The position numbers and the translations under genes were made by a program. From Pseudomonadota bacterium (GTDB lineage: Bacteria; Pseudomonadota; Alphaproteobacteria; Rhodospirillales; Magnetospirillaceae), in contig JAJZVW010000012.1 in the NCBI GenBank assembly GCA_021847015.1, positions 39,451-103,450 of the forward strand: 64,000 nucleotides of DNA, in the 5' to 3' direction. Of this stretch, positions 47,539 through 55,679 are shown piece by piece; within the stretch, counting starts at the first letter, position 1; every line of letters starts with the position of its first letter. The notes beneath the pieces were generated by a model, which was not told where the DNA came from, ran no database searches, and saw nothing but the letters and a program-made list of their open reading frames with translations.

Positions 47539-48090
47539 ATGCCCTTCCGCCGTTTTCTTGATCGCCGCCGCCGCGAGAACCTCAGCCACGATCTTTACGT
47601 CGCCCTGGTCGAACAGGCGCGCCGGCCGGTGTTCTATACCCGCTTCGGGGTGCCCGACACCGTCGATGGCCGCTTCGACATGGTCGTCCTGCACGCCTTC
47701 CTGCTGATGCGGCGCCTGGGGGAAGTGGAAGGGGCGCGAGCGGGCGAGGCGCGGGCCTTGTCCCAGGCCGTGTTCGACCTGATGTTCGCCGATATGGACC
47801 AGAATTTGCGGGAGATGGGCGTGACCGACATGTCGGTTGGCGCCAAGGTCAAGCGCATGGCCGAAGCCTTTTACGGCCGCGTGGCCGCCTACGACGCCGC
47901 CATGGGCGAGGACGACGCGGCGCTGTCGCGGGCCGTGGCGCGCAACCTGTACCGCGAATCGCCCCCATCCGCCGACATGCCCGCGCGGATGGCCGCCTAC
48001 CTGCGCCGGCAGGCCGCCCACCTGGCAGCCCTGCCGGCCGACGGCGTGCTGGAGGGGCGGGTGGCGTTCGCGCCGGAGGAGATAGCGTGA
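47539..48090 (+). CDS. Ubiquinol-cytochrome c chaperone (CBP3/UQCC1 family)
   Basis: A 183-residue assembly factor for the cytochrome bc1 complex. The family features are LYVALVEQARRPVFYTRFGVPDTVDGRFDMVVLH, then FLLMRRLGE, and MFADMDQNLREMGVTDMSVGAKVKRMAEAFYGR. The ATG at 47539 starts MPFRRFLDRRRREN, the usual beginning. Its TGA overlaps the GTG of the next gene (GTGA). Confidence 0.88.
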   Translation: MPFRRFLDRRRRENLSHDLYVALVEQARRPVFYTRFGVPDTVDGRFDMVVLHAFLLMRRLGEVEGARAGEARALSQAVFDLMFADMDQNLREMGVTDMSVGAKVKRMAEAFYGRVAAYDAAMGEDDAALSRAVARNLYRESPPSADMPARMAAYLRRQAAHLAALPADGVLEGRVAFAPEEIA

Positions 48091-48620
48091 CCGTTCCGCC
48101 GTGCCCAGAGTTTTCCCGCCCGGTGACGGTGAGCGACATTCCGGCGCGGGGAACGGAGATGGATATATCGGCCGTGGAATCCGAGCGCGCCGCCCTGGCG
48201 CGGCGCTTCGGCATAGAGCGCGTCGAGTCGCTCGGCGCGCGGGTGCGCCTGCGCCCGGCGGCCGGCGGGCTGGTGCGGGTGAACGGGACGCTCGTTGCGG
48301 ACGTGGTTCAATCCTGCGTCGTCACCTTGGAGCCGGTGCCGGCCCATATCGAGGACGGCTTCGCCGTGACCTTCGGGCCCCAGGCCGCCGAGGAGGACGA
48401 GGGGGAGCTGGATCTGGATTTCGAGGCCGAGGACCTGCCCGACCCCATCGTCGGGGGCGTCATCGACATCGGCGACGTGGTGGCCGAGCATCTGGCGCTG
48501 GCCCTCGATCCGTTTCCCAGGGCCGCCGGCGCGGTCTTCCAACCGCCGGCCGACATCCCGGACGAACCGGGGAAAAAAGGCAGCCCGTTCGCGGCATTGG
48601 AACGCTTACGGAAAAAATAA
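48087..48620 (+). CDS. yceD: YceD/DUF177 protein
   Basis: A 177-residue protein of the DUF177 family, almost always upstream of rpmF. The E. coli homologue affects 23S rRNA accumulation. Visible features are [12 protein letters not shown] at the start, the [23 protein letters not shown] strand region, the acidic loop [20 protein letters not shown], and [19 protein letters not shown]. It lacks the paired cysteines of some members beyond the single Cys in VQSCVV. It starts at GTG 48087, coupled to the preceding gene. Confidence 0.87.
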   Translation: MTVPPCPEFSRPVTVSDIPARGTEMDISAVESERAALARRFGIERVESLGARVRLRPAAGGLVRVNGTLVADVVQSCVVTLEPVPAHIEDGFAVTFGPQAAEEDEGELDLDFEAEDLPDPIVGGVIDIGDVVAEHLALALDPFPRAAGAVFQPPADIPDEPGKKGSPFAALERLRKK

Positions 48621-48625
48621 CGCCT

Positions 48626-48665
48626 CAAGGGGCAGCATCCCCTTGCCCCGCGCGGGCTTTTTCGA
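48626..48665 (+). terminator. Possible terminator or attenuator between yceD and rpmF
   Basis: A stem CAAGGGG-CAGCAT-CCCCTTG (48626-48645) is followed by GCCC...GGGC and a run of five T. It is in the leader of rpmF, so it could be a partial terminator or simply an RNA-stability structure. Confidence 0.42.
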
Positions 48666-48714
48666 TAATAAACCACGCTTTCCCCGACCGGTCACCCGTG
48701 CAGAAAGAAACGCC

Positions 48715-48903
48715 ATGGCTGTCCCTAAGAAGAAGACTTCCAAGTCCCGCCGCGACATGCGCCGGGCCCATCACGCCCTGAAGCCGGTTTCGGCCGCCGA
48801 GTGCCCGAATTGCGGCGAGATGAAGCGTCCCCATCACGTTTGCGCCTCGTGCGGCCATTACGACGGCCGTGAGGTGGTGGCTCAGGTCGAATCCAACGCC
48901 TAA
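48715..48903 (+). CDS. rpmF: 50S ribosomal protein L32
   Basis: A 62-residue ribosomal protein: [20 protein letters not shown] at the start, then [26 protein letters not shown], a complete four-cysteine zinc ribbon (C+ type). The ATG at 48715 is the universal start. It is followed 17 bp later by plsX. Confidence 0.97.
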   Translation: MAVPKKKTSKSRRDMRRAHHALKPVSAAECPNCGEMKRPHHVCASCGHYDGREVVAQVESNA

Positions 48904-48920
48904 GCCGCGAGCGGATTGAC

Positions 48921-49976
48921 GTGAGCGCACCCGTCACGATATCCGTCGATGCGATGGGCGGGGACCATGCCCCCGACGTCGTCGTCGAGGGCGTTCGTCT
49001 GGCCCATGTGCGCTTACCCCATGTCCGCTACCTGTTGTTCGGCGACGAGGGACGGGTGGCACCGCTGCTGGAGCGCCATCCCGAACTCAGCGGCGTGTGC
49101 ACCGTGCGGCACACCGACGAATCGGTGTCCAACGACGCCAAGCCCAGCCAGGTGCTGCGCACCGGCCGCCGCTCCAGCATGTGGCTGGCGGTCGATGCCG
49201 TCGCCAAGGGCGAGGCGGCGGGCGTGGTGTCCGCCGGCAATACCGGCGCGCTGATGGCGGTATCCAAATTCGTGCTGCGCACCTTGCCCGGCATCGACCG
49301 GCCGGCCATCGCCGGCATGTTCCCGACCGAGCGGGGCGAAACGGTGATGCTGGACCTGGGCGCCAACGTGGATTGCGACGCCAACAACCTGGTGCAGTTC
49401 GCCGTCATGGGCGAGGTGTTCGCCCGCGCCGTGCTGGGGCTGGAACAGCCGACCATCGGCCTGCTCAACGTCGGCTCCGAGGAGCTGAAGGGCAACGACG
49501 CGGTCAAGACCGCCGCCAACACCCTGCGCGAAAGCCAATTGCCGATCCGCTTCCACGGTTTCGTCGAGGGCAACGACATCTGCGCCGGCACCGTGGACGT
49601 GGTGGTCACCGACGGCTTCACCGGCAACATCGCCCTGAAGACGGCCGAGGGCACGGTGCGGCTGTACAGCACCTGCATCAAGCAGGCCTTCCGCAACTCG
49701 ATCCTGGCCAAGATCGGCTTCGTGTTCGCCCGCCAGGCCCTGCACAAGGTCAAGGTGCGCACCGACCCCCGCCGCTACAACGGCGCCATGTTCCTGGGAT
49801 TGAACGGCATCGCCGTGAAAAGCCACGGCGGCACCGACGCCTTCGGCTTCGCCAACGCCATCGGGGTCGCGGTCGACCTGGTGACGCACGGCTACAACGA
49901 CCGCATCCGTCACGAGTTCGAGCGCTTGAACGCGGCCGCGCCGGCTCCCTCGCAAAGCGCCGCCGGCAACGGGTGA
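48921..49976 (+). CDS. plsX: PlsX, phosphate acyltransferase
   Basis: Transfers acyl groups from acyl-ACP to phosphate, giving the acyl-phosphate used by PlsY in phospholipid synthesis. The 351 residues carry ISVDAMGGDHAPDVVVEG at the start, VSAGNTGALMAVSKFVLRTLPGIDRPAI, LDLGANVDCDANNLVQFA, NVGSEELKGND and DVVVTDGFTGNIALKTAEG. The start is GTG 48921. fabH begins 6 bp after its stop. Confidence 0.96.
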   Translation: MSAPVTISVDAMGGDHAPDVVVEGVRLAHVRLPHVRYLLFGDEGRVAPLLERHPELSGVCTVRHTDESVSNDAKPSQVLRTGRRSSMWLAVDAVAKGEAAGVVSAGNTGALMAVSKFVLRTLPGIDRPAIAGMFPTERGETVMLDLGANVDCDANNLVQFAVMGEVFARAVLGLEQPTIGLLNVGSEELKGNDAVKTAANTLRESQLPIRFHGFVEGNDICAGTVDVVVTDGFTGNIALKTAEGTVRLYSTCIKQAFRNSILAKIGFVFARQALHKVKVRTDPRRYNGAMFLGLNGIAVKSHGGTDAFGFANAIGVAVDLVTHGYNDRIRHEFERLNAAAPAPSQSAAGNG

Positions 49977-49982
49977 CGGAAG

Positions 49983-50954
49983 ATGTTGCGTTCGCTGATC
50001 GTGGGGTGCGGGTCCTATCTGCCGGCCCGGGTGGTTACCAACGATGAACTGGCACGCACGGTGGACACCTCGGACGAGTGGATCGTCGGGCGCAGCGGCA
50101 TCCGCGAGCGTCATATCGCCGCCGAGGGCGAGACCACGTCGGACCTGGCCACGGCGGCGGCGCTCAACGCGCTTAAGATGGCGGAAATCGAGGGAAGCGA
50201 GGTCGATCTCATCGTCCTGGCGACCGCCACGCCCGACCATACCTTTCCCGCCACCGCCACCAAGGTTCAAAGCCGCATCGGCATGACCGGCGGGTTCGCC
50301 TTCGACGTCCAGGCAGTGTGCTCGGGCTTCGTCTACGCGCTGGCGGTGGCCGACAACTTCATCCGCGCCGGCCAGGTGAGGACGGCGTTGGTGATCGGCG
50401 CCGAAACGTTTTCCCGGATCGTCGATTGGACCGACCGCACCACCTGCGTGCTGTTCGGCGACGGCGCCGGGGCGGTGGTCCTGCGCGCCGGCGAGGGGCG
50501 GGGGGATTCCAGCGACCGCGGCGTGCTCTCCACCCATCTGCATTCCGACGGCCGCCACCACGATCTGCTCTACGTGGACGGCGGGCCTTCGAGCACCGGC
50601 AAGGTCGGCCATGTGTGCATGGCCGGGCGCGAGGTGTTCCGCCACGCCGTCTCTAACCTCGCCGAGGTGGTGGACGAGGCCCTGGCCGCCAACGGCCTCA
50701 AGCCCGGCGATATCGACTGGGTGGTGCCCCACCAGGCCAACCTCCGCATCCTGGAAGGAACCGCCAGGAAGCTTGGCCTGCCCATGGAGCGCATGGTGGT
50801 CACGGTGGACCGCCACGCCAACACTTCGGCGGCGTCCGTCCCCCTGGCGCTGACCGAGGCCGTCACCGACGGCCGCATCAAGAAGGGCGACCTGGTCCTT
50901 CTGGAAGCCATGGGCGGCGGCTTCACCTGGGGCGCTGGCCTGGTGCGGATGTGA
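49983..50954 (+). CDS. fabH: FabH, beta-ketoacyl-ACP synthase III
   Basis: Starts fatty acid synthesis by condensing acetyl-CoA with malonyl-ACP. The 323 residues contain the catalytic triad: Cys in [13 protein letters not shown], His in [11 protein letters not shown], and Asn in [15 protein letters not shown]. The C-terminal [21 protein letters not shown] is also typical. It is co-transcribed with plsX; ihfA follows after 124 bp. Confidence 0.96.
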   Translation: MLRSLIVGCGSYLPARVVTNDELARTVDTSDEWIVGRSGIRERHIAAEGETTSDLATAAALNALKMAEIEGSEVDLIVLATATPDHTFPATATKVQSRIGMTGGFAFDVQAVCSGFVYALAVADNFIRAGQVRTALVIGAETFSRIVDWTDRTTCVLFGDGAGAVVLRAGEGRGDSSDRGVLSTHLHSDGRHHDLLYVDGGPSSTGKVGHVCMAGREVFRHAVSNLAEVVDEALAANGLKPGDIDWVVPHQANLRILEGTARKLGLPMERMVVTVDRHANTSAASVPLALTEAVTDGRIKKGDLVLLEAMGGGFTWGAGLVRM

Positions 50955-51078
50955 TCCCTTGCGCCGTGCTGGGCCCGCACGGCAGGGATATCGTCCATCC
51001 CTTTGATATTGACGGGTTTCTTGGAACCGTCTAGTGTCGTCGCTCGATATCGGATCAGTCGATGGGGGATGTGCCGCC

Positions 51079-51393
51079 ATGACGGAAAAGACCATCACGC
51101 GCGCGCAACTGAGTGAAGCCGTTTACCAGGAAGTCGGGCTGTCGCGCAACGAATCGGCCGATCTGCTGGAGGCCGTGCTGGGAGAAATCTCCACGGTCCT
51201 CGCCAAGGGCGAAACGGTCAAGATTTCGTCGTTCGGCAGCTTCTCGGTGCGGTCGAAGGGCCAGCGGGTGGGACGCAATCCCAAGACCGGCGAGGAGGTG
51301 CCGATCCTGCCGCGCCGCGTGCTGGTGTTCCGCCCTTCCCAATTGCTGAGGAAACGCATTAACGGCGCCGGCTCTGGCGGCAAGGGCCGGTGA
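51079..51393 (+). CDS. ihfA: IhfA, integration host factor alpha subunit
   Basis: A 104-residue DNA-bending protein of the HU/IHF family. [63 protein letters not shown] and the arm [16 protein letters not shown] identify the alpha subunit. The ATG at 51079 was preferred over in-frame upstream codons because homologues begin at MTEKT. Its stop overlaps the start of the MerR-type gene (TGATG), an arrangement conserved in proteobacteria. Confidence 0.94.
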   Translation: MTEKTITRAQLSEAVYQEVGLSRNESADLLEAVLGEISTVLAKGETVKISSFGSFSVRSKGQRVGRNPKTGEEVPILPRRVLVFRPSQLLRKRINGAGSGGKGR

Positions 51394-51845
51394 TGGCCGC
51401 CGACGGCGAACTTCCCCTGGTCCGCCGCACCGGAAAATCAGAAGCGGCCTTCCGCACCATCAGCGAAGTGGCCGAGGACCTCGACGTCCCCCAGCACGTT
51501 CTGCGGTTCTGGGAAAGCAAGTTTCCGCAGGTCAGACCGCTGAAGCGGGGCGGCGGGCGGCGCTATTACCGGCCCGAGGACGTCGCCGTCCTGCGCCGCA
51601 TCCGCCAACTGCTCTACAGCGAAGGCTACACCATCAAGGGGGTGCAGAAGCTCCTGCGGGACGGCACGTCCGCCCGCCACGGCGAGGACGAGGCGCAAGT
51701 CCCGGCCGCGGCGCCGGCCCCGGCGGAATCCGGAGCCCCTGCCGACGATGGTCGCGGCATCGGCGCGGACGTCCGGCGCGAACTGGAGGCCATCGCCGAC
51801 GAGCTGGAACAGCTCCGCTTCCTGCTGGACAACCGCGGACCGTAA
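51393..51845 (+). CDS. MerR-family regulator downstream of ihfA
   Basis: A 150-residue regulator: an N-terminal MerR-type winged helix ([62 protein letters not shown]), an Ala/Pro-rich linker, and a C-terminal helix ([21 protein letters not shown]). It lacks the cysteines of metal sensors, and its effector is unknown. The WESKFPQV motif is shared with MlrA/CarH-like regulators. The start ATG 51393 overlaps the ihfA stop; a GTG at 51390 is also in frame. Confidence 0.88.
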   Translation: MAADGELPLVRRTGKSEAAFRTISEVAEDLDVPQHVLRFWESKFPQVRPLKRGGGRRYYRPEDVAVLRRIRQLLYSEGYTIKGVQKLLRDGTSARHGEDEAQVPAAAPAPAESGAPADDGRGIGADVRRELEAIADELEQLRFLLDNRGP

Positions 51846-51860
51846 GGCGCAACAATGGGG

Positions 51861-51889
51861 TTGCGTCCCGCGGGGGGTGCCAGTATAGT
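51861..51889 (+). promoter_or_regulatory. Candidate sigma70 promoter of tRNA-Pro
   Basis: TTGCGT (51861-51866) and TATAGT (51884-51889) have a 17-bp spacer, 115 bp upstream of the tRNA. The spacer is G-rich. No other gene lies between, so the tRNA is the likely target, with a leader of about 105 nt removed by processing. Confidence 0.5.
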
Positions 51890-52003
51890 CGCGCCTCTTC
51901 CGGCAGCCCGCCGGAAATCCCCACCGCGCGGGAGTGATTTTCGGTCCCGCCGGTCCATACGTTTCGCGGGAGGATTCGGCCCCGGCCGGAGCCCCGCATC
52001 GGT

Positions 52004-52080
52004 CGGAGCGTAGCGCAGCCCGGTAGCGCATCAGTCTGGGGGACTGGGGGTCGTGGGTTCGAATCCCGCCGCTCCGACCA
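52004..52080 (+). tRNA. tRNA-Pro (anticodon GGG)
   Basis: A 77-nt gene with encoded CCA. The acceptor stem is CGGAGCG / CGCTCCG, the D-loop is AGCCCGGTAGC, and the anticodon stem is TCAGT / ACTGG around the loop CTGGGGG, with GGG at positions 34-36 reading CCC/CCU proline codons. The T-loop is GGGTTCGAATCCC. The 3' half is the probable integration target of the adjacent element, whose integrase gene reads into it on the other strand. Confidence 0.96.
52031..52080. other. Inferred left attachment site (attL) in the tRNA 3' half
   Basis: The integrase stop lies at 52031 inside the tRNA, and foreign genes begin right after the tRNA. By analogy with tRNA-targeting integrases, the crossover lies in the 3' half, which the element restores on integration. 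The matching attR copy was not found in the window, so the exact core is unknown. Confidence 0.45.
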
Positions 52081-53407
52081 AATTCTTCAATGAAAACGCT
52101 GCCTTACGGGCGGCGTTTTCATTTTTAGGGCCGCTCGAAAATCCGTCTGTGGATTTTTGTCTGTGACTCGGCGGGTTCACGGATATCGCAGCGGCGTTCA
52201 CGGCAGCGCGGGCGAGCTGGTCATTGACCAGCAGATAACGCTCAGTGGTGCGGTGGTCTTTGTGTCTCGCGAGCTTCTGGGTCACTGCTGCCGACGCGGT
52301 GGCGCCGACGGCGGAGACGAAGCTGGCCTTCGTGTGGTGAAAACGGTGTACGCCTTTAAGGCCGAGGTCGGTCAGGACACGGCCCCATGCACGCTTCGGG
52401 TTGGCGATCGGTCGCGCCTCGGTAAACGTGATCGGCTCACCCGGCATAGAGCGTAGGCGCCGGCGGTAGGTGATTAGATAGTCCGTGCGCCGCGCCTTAG
52501 CCTCGGCCAGCAGATACTCCAGCAGCTCGAGGGCCTGTTCGCCGGCCGGCACGAATTCGTCACGGTTGGCCTTAGTCGAAGCGGCCGGAAGCCATATGCC
52601 GCCGTTGGCCAGGTCAACCTGGTTGCACTTGATGGCGAACATCTCGCCCTTACGAAAGCCCATGAGCCGTGCGAGCAGTAGGCCCCAGGCGAGATGCGCC
52701 GGAGCGGCGTCGACCATCTCCCAGAGGACGTCGTCGGCGATCGGCCGCGGCATGATTTCCGGTTCGGCCAGATCCGGCACCTTGGGGAGAACTGGCAGTG
52801 CGGTCGGGCGCCCTTCGCGATCGCGGACGGCATGAGCGATAGACAGCGTCTCGCGCAGCGCCACCAGATAGCGGTTTATGGTCGAATCAGAGCGGAGTCG
52901 CCCATCCTCCGCCGGCTTCCATAGGCTGGCCGGGTCGATGCCCCTGGCCACCAGCTCTGCCTTTGGGCGACTCCCTCCTATGTAGACCAGCACCGGCTGC
53001 TGGCGCGCCCAAGTGATGTAGTCCCAGATCCTTTGATCGGTGATGTCGCGGACGTCGGTGTGAGGGCCGAACCAGGTCACCAGCTCGCGCACATAAATGC
53101 GATCATTTTCCCAATTCTTACCGCCCCTTTTGCGGGTAGCGTAGGCGCTGAAGGCCTCGGTGACGGTATAGGCCTGCGTCGCGATCTCCCGTGCGCGCTC
53201 GGACGTCAGGCGCTTGGTGGCGGCGTCGCCATCCTTGGCCATCTGCTCGATGGCCACCTGGATCTTCTTCTCGATGCGCTTGGCCTCGGTCTTGTTATCC
53301 GGTTCGCTGCCGTCGTCCGGGTCAACGCAGTTGTTGGCGTAACGCACTCCGTTCCGGATGAAGTCGTATTGCCACTTTCCGCGGGCCTTGTTGAATCGGA
53401 CGGTCAC
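52031..53407 (-). CDS. int: Tyrosine-recombinase integrase of the tRNA-Pro element
   Basis: A 458-residue site-specific recombinase. An N-terminal arm-binding and SAM-like region (RIYVRELVTWFGPHTDVRDITDQRIWDYITWAR) precedes the catalytic domain. It has Arg I in RLMGFRKGEM, the box II region VHRFHHTKASF, LARHKDHRTTERYL with the His, and the nucleophile Tyr. Box II reads HxxH where HxxR is usual, so the second catalytic Arg appears to be His. The GTG start at 53407 overlaps the stop of a 26-codon frame. The C-terminus GAAGFEPTTPSPPD is encoded by the tRNA antisense strand. Confidence 0.92.
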   Translation of the reverse strand: MTVRFNKARGKWQYDFIRNGVRYANNCVDPDDGSEPDNKTEAKRIEKKIQVAIEQMAKDGDAATKRLTSERAREIATQAYTVTEAFSAYATRKRGGKNWENDRIYVRELVTWFGPHTDVRDITDQRIWDYITWARQQPVLVYIGGSRPKAELVARGIDPASLWKPAEDGRLRSDSTINRYLVALRETLSIAHAVRDREGRPTALPVLPKVPDLAEPEIMPRPIADDVLWEMVDAAPAHLAWGLLLARLMGFRKGEMFAIKCNQVDLANGGIWLPAASTKANRDEFVPAGEQALELLEYLLAEAKARRTDYLITYRRRLRSMPGEPITFTEARPIANPKRAWGRVLTDLGLKGVHRFHHTKASFVSAVGATASAAVTQKLARHKDHRTTERYLLVNDQLARAAVNAAAISVNPPSHRQKSTDGFSSGPKNENAARKAAFSLKNLVGAAGFEPTTPSPPD

Positions 53408-53487
53408 TAAAACGCCTCCGTTCGATCGAGTATGGCTGGCGCGTCGGCGTAGAGTTCAATCAGGGCGTTGATGCGGTTGGTGTCCAT
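53407..53487 (-). CDS. Possible 26-residue leader peptide coupled to the integrase
   Basis: MDTNRINALIELYADAPAIL... ends with TAG whose last base is the G of the integrase GTG (TAGTG). The overlap suggests translational coupling, with ribosomes ending the small frame and restarting on int. The peptide has no recognised family and may have only a regulatory role. A weak GAG motif is upstream. Confidence 0.4.
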   Translation of the reverse strand: MDTNRINALIELYADAPAILDRTEAF

Positions 53488-53557
53488 TCTGGATCTCGTT
53501 TTGGGGTCAGGGGCGCTAGAGACTTCATCCGGGCACATTGCTCCGTCAAGACATCTA

Positions 53558-53899
53558 TCAGTCGAAGACGCCCATATCTCGCAGGGACGCCAATGCCTCC
53601 AGGGAGGCCGCCGAGGGGCCCTGGCGCCGTTTAGGCTGAGGTGTGGCTTTGGCTTGGGTCGGTCCGAGGTGTTGGCGCCGGCGATACTCGTCGACCGAGT
53701 CTTCGTATACCCTGATGCCGCGTTTTCCGGCCCGGTGGCCTTCGAGTTCGCCGGCATGAACCAGCTTGCGAACCTGGGCCTCGTCCATGTCCAGGACCTC
53801 CGCCACTTTCGACACGCGCAGGCTGCGCCGCAGCCCTATCAGAGCATCGGCATCGCGCGGGTCGGAAATGAGGCGGAGGTGCGCGAGCGGGCGGTTCAA
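53558..53899 (-). CDS. Excisionase-like helix-turn-helix DNA-binding protein
   Basis: A 113-residue basic protein. The central VSKVAEVLDMDEAQVRKLVHAGELEGHRAGKRGIRVYEDSVDEYRRR is a typical excisionase/MerR-like winged HTH (DNA-binding domain, excisionase family). The C-terminal 30 residues are Gln/Ala-rich. Its position between the operon and int fits a recombination directionality factor, although many proteins with this domain have other roles. Confidence 0.75.
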   Translation of the reverse strand: MNRPLAHLRLISDPRDADALIGLRRSLRVSKVAEVLDMDEAQVRKLVHAGELEGHRAGKRGIRVYEDSVDEYRRRQHLGPTQAKATPQPKRRQGPSAASLEALASLRDMGVFD

Positions 53900-53902
53900 G
53901 GC

Positions 53903-54238
53903 CTATTGCCCTGCTACGGTCAGGAGCAGGCGGCCGATCGCGGCCAGGATACGGCGCCCCGTCCATAGAAGCTCCGGATTGGTGACCTTGACCACGCCGA
54001 GAAGGAAAAACCAAACCACCGCATTGCCAAAGATGACTCCGGCAGTTCGTCCGGCAATTTCCGGCGACCGTTCTAGTACTTTGCCGATCAGGGAGGCCGC
54101 GGCCGTCGGGATCGGAATAACGACAGCCATGGCGCGGGTTCCGGAAGACCTGCGAGGTGACATCGCGCGTGCCAGCAGCTCCTTGCAGAGCCGGTCGAGC
54201 GGGGTTCCTAAGTTGATGATGTCGGGACGGTCAGCCAT
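53903..54238 (-). CDS. Small membrane protein of the element, unknown function
   Basis: A 111-residue protein, MADRPDIINLGTPLDRLCKE..., with a hydrophobic helix near residues 66-87 (TAGVIFGNAVVWFFLLGVVKV) and a second weaker one at the C-terminus. No family is recognised. Its ATG overlaps the stop of the upstream pseudogene (ATGGCTGA), so it was probably translated in series with it. The xis-like gene starts 3 bp after its stop. Confidence 0.6.
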   Translation of the reverse strand: MADRPDIINLGTPLDRLCKELLARAMSPRRSSGTRAMAVVIPIPTAAASLIGKVLERSPEIAGRTAGVIFGNAVVWFFLLGVVKVTNPELLWTGRRILAAIGRLLLTVAGQ

Positions 54239-54594
54239 GGCCGCGCCTCCCTGTCTTGATCTTGGTGAGATTGCTCTCCACCCGGAAGCCGCGTTGGGCT
54301 GCCACCCGGCCAATGGCGGCGATCTGCGCCCGGGTGCCGGTATGGCGGTAGAGCCCAAGGTAGGAATTGCAGCTTTCGACGAAATCTTCCCGTGGTGTTT
54401 CCTTCAATCGCCGACGCCTTCTCGCTGGTGCAATTGGCCCGGAAGATCCCGACCACCACCATCTGGGCTTCGGCGAAGACCTCGCGCGCCAGTCCCTGGC
54501 GATAGCCACGCGGATACTGCTGTGTCAGCTTCGCCAAAAGCTGCAACAGGTCATAGGCCGCCCGGTAAATCGGCAGATCAGTGGCGCGCGCCAT
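54231..54594 (-). pseudogene. Broken DGR gene: Avd-like N-terminus joined out of frame to an RT-like C-terminus
   Basis: From ATG 54594 (GAGGAG 7 bp upstream) the frame reads DLPIYRAAYDLLQLLAKLTQ...VFAEAQMVVVGIFRANCTSEK, closely resembling DGR accessory (Avd) four-helix-bundle proteins (LPIYKATYDLL...RANSxxEKR type). The similarity stops near 54420. From there a second frame, shifted by one, carries RRLKETPREDFVESCNSYLG...YRHTGTRAQIAAIGR to the TGA at 54231. SxNSYLGxxRH resembles the C-terminal end of bacterial DGR-type reverse transcriptases, not Avd. In DGRs the order is target-avd-template repeat-RT, so one deletion from inside avd into the RT end would yield this. A simple frameshift in one Avd gene is the alternative. 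Confidence 0.6.
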
Positions 54595-54616
54595 GCAAAA
54601 TCTCCTCAGGCCAGAG

Positions 54617-54638
54617 CCCGGCCGCCGAAGCGGCCGGG
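54617..54638. repeat. GC stem-loop originally downstream of the first variable gene
   Basis: The stem CCCGGCCGC-CGAA-GCGGCCGGG (9 bp, 4-nt loop) is identical to the one at 57292-57313 behind the second variable gene. Here it is cut off from the variable gene by the IS at 54652-56718. GC-rich hairpins with 4-nt loops just after the variable repeat are known DGR retrohoming signals; termination is the plain alternative. Confidence 0.7.
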
Positions 54639-54713
54639 GAAAGGATTAATGCTTGCCTATCCGGTTAACGCCCATACCCCCTATAGGTAGATACGGGCGC
54701 TGAAAGAAAACGC

Positions 54714-54741
54714 TTGCATCCGTACACGAAAGGTGTACAGT
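54714..54741 (+). promoter_or_regulatory. IS internal promoter with operator dyad
   Basis: TTGCAT (54714-54719) and TACAGT (54736-54741) have a 16-bp spacer. The spacer and -10 overlap a perfect dyad GTACAC-GAAAG-GTGTAC (54722-54738). The dyad is well placed for repression, possibly by the HTH protein encoded in the same element. It drives the three genes from 54796. Confidence 0.6.
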
Positions 54742-54795
54742 TAACTCATCGACGCGGCGGGATGGCCCGCTGCAAGAGGTAACGGAGACCTGAAT

Positions 54796-55233
54796 ATGTC
54801 GAACCTGATCCCCACTCCCCTCCTGAACGACTACCATGGCTGCGGTGCCTATCTGGCCGCTTTCGATGCGGCTGGCACTCTGATCGCCATCCGCCAAGTG
54901 TCGAGCATCCCTCTGCACCGGATGCCGACCTTCCTGACCAAGCGGGGCGGTCTCTCCAAAGCCGAGCGCACGACCCGCGCGAAGACCGTCGCCGACAGCT
55001 TCCGCGCATGGCAGAAGGACCGGACGGCGTGGGCCGACGATATCCGCGCCTGGAAGCCCGAAGGGGCGTCCGAGGTGGTGGCGCTGGATGCGTCCTGTAC
55101 CGAACTGGTGGCCCGGATGTCGAATGCCTCGTGGGCCGCCCACGATGCGCTGAACGGAACCGACCGCATCGGGATCATCGACCGGGAACAGATGGAGCGC
55201 GCCTTCGCCGACGAAGCGCGCCTCTGCGGCTGA
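54796..55233 (+). CDS. IS passenger gene 1, unknown function
   Basis: A 145-residue soluble protein, MSNLIPTPLLNDYHGCGAYL..., not recognised. It has a basic central region (FLTKRGGLSKAERTTRAKTVADSFRAW) and helical regions at both ends. It is the first gene after the IS promoter and ends 3 bp before the HTH gene. The pair could form a toxin-antitoxin or regulatory module that stabilises the element, but no motif shows this. Confidence 0.7.
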   Translation: MSNLIPTPLLNDYHGCGAYLAAFDAAGTLIAIRQVSSIPLHRMPTFLTKRGGLSKAERTTRAKTVADSFRAWQKDRTAWADDIRAWKPEGASEVVALDASCTELVARMSNASWAAHDALNGTDRIGIIDREQMERAFADEARLCG

Positions 55234-55236
55234 CCC

Positions 55237-55671
55237 ATGGTTACCCTCTTCGATCTGCTGGTGCAGGTGTGCGGTCTCTCCCAGAGGGAGGCCGCCGAAG
55301 TTCTCCGTGTCCGCGTGGACACGGTGAAGTCGTGGGTATCGGGACGCAGACAAGCGTCGCAGGAGGTGCTGGACGAGTTGGCGGCTCTGGCCGCACGAAT
55401 CGAGATGGCGGCTGTGGAGGCCCTGGCGCAGATCGAGAATGCAGCCACTCAGCATGGTGCCCCTTCCGAGATCGAGTTGGGCGTGGCCAGCGACGACATC
55501 GAGGCGAAGACGCTCGGCTGGCCCTGCGTCGGAGCGCAGCAGGCTTGCCTTGGTCTTGTGGTGGCGCGCGGGACGAAGCGCGGATACCGCTTCCGCGTGG
55601 TGCCGCGCGGGTCCACCGTCGCCACGGCTGCGGCAGCCGATGTGCATGAACGGGGCCGGACTGGCGGCTGA
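55237..55671 (+). CDS. IS passenger gene 2, helix-turn-helix protein
   Basis: A 144-residue protein whose N-terminus holds a clear HTH (CGLSQREAAEVLRVRVDTVKSWVSGRRQASQEVLDEL), similar to phage or YdaS-type repressors. The middle contains an SEIELGVASDDIEAKTLGWPC segment of unknown role. It begins 3 bp after the preceding gene and lies 8 bp before the transposase gene. Autorepression through the dyad at 54722-54738 is a reasonable guess. Confidence 0.75.
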   Translation: MVTLFDLLVQVCGLSQREAAEVLRVRVDTVKSWVSGRRQASQEVLDELAALAARIEMAAVEALAQIENAATQHGAPSEIELGVASDDIEAKTLGWPCVGAQQACLGLVVARGTKRGYRFRVVPRGSTVATAAAADVHERGRTGG

Positions 55672-55679
55672 GGTCGGCC

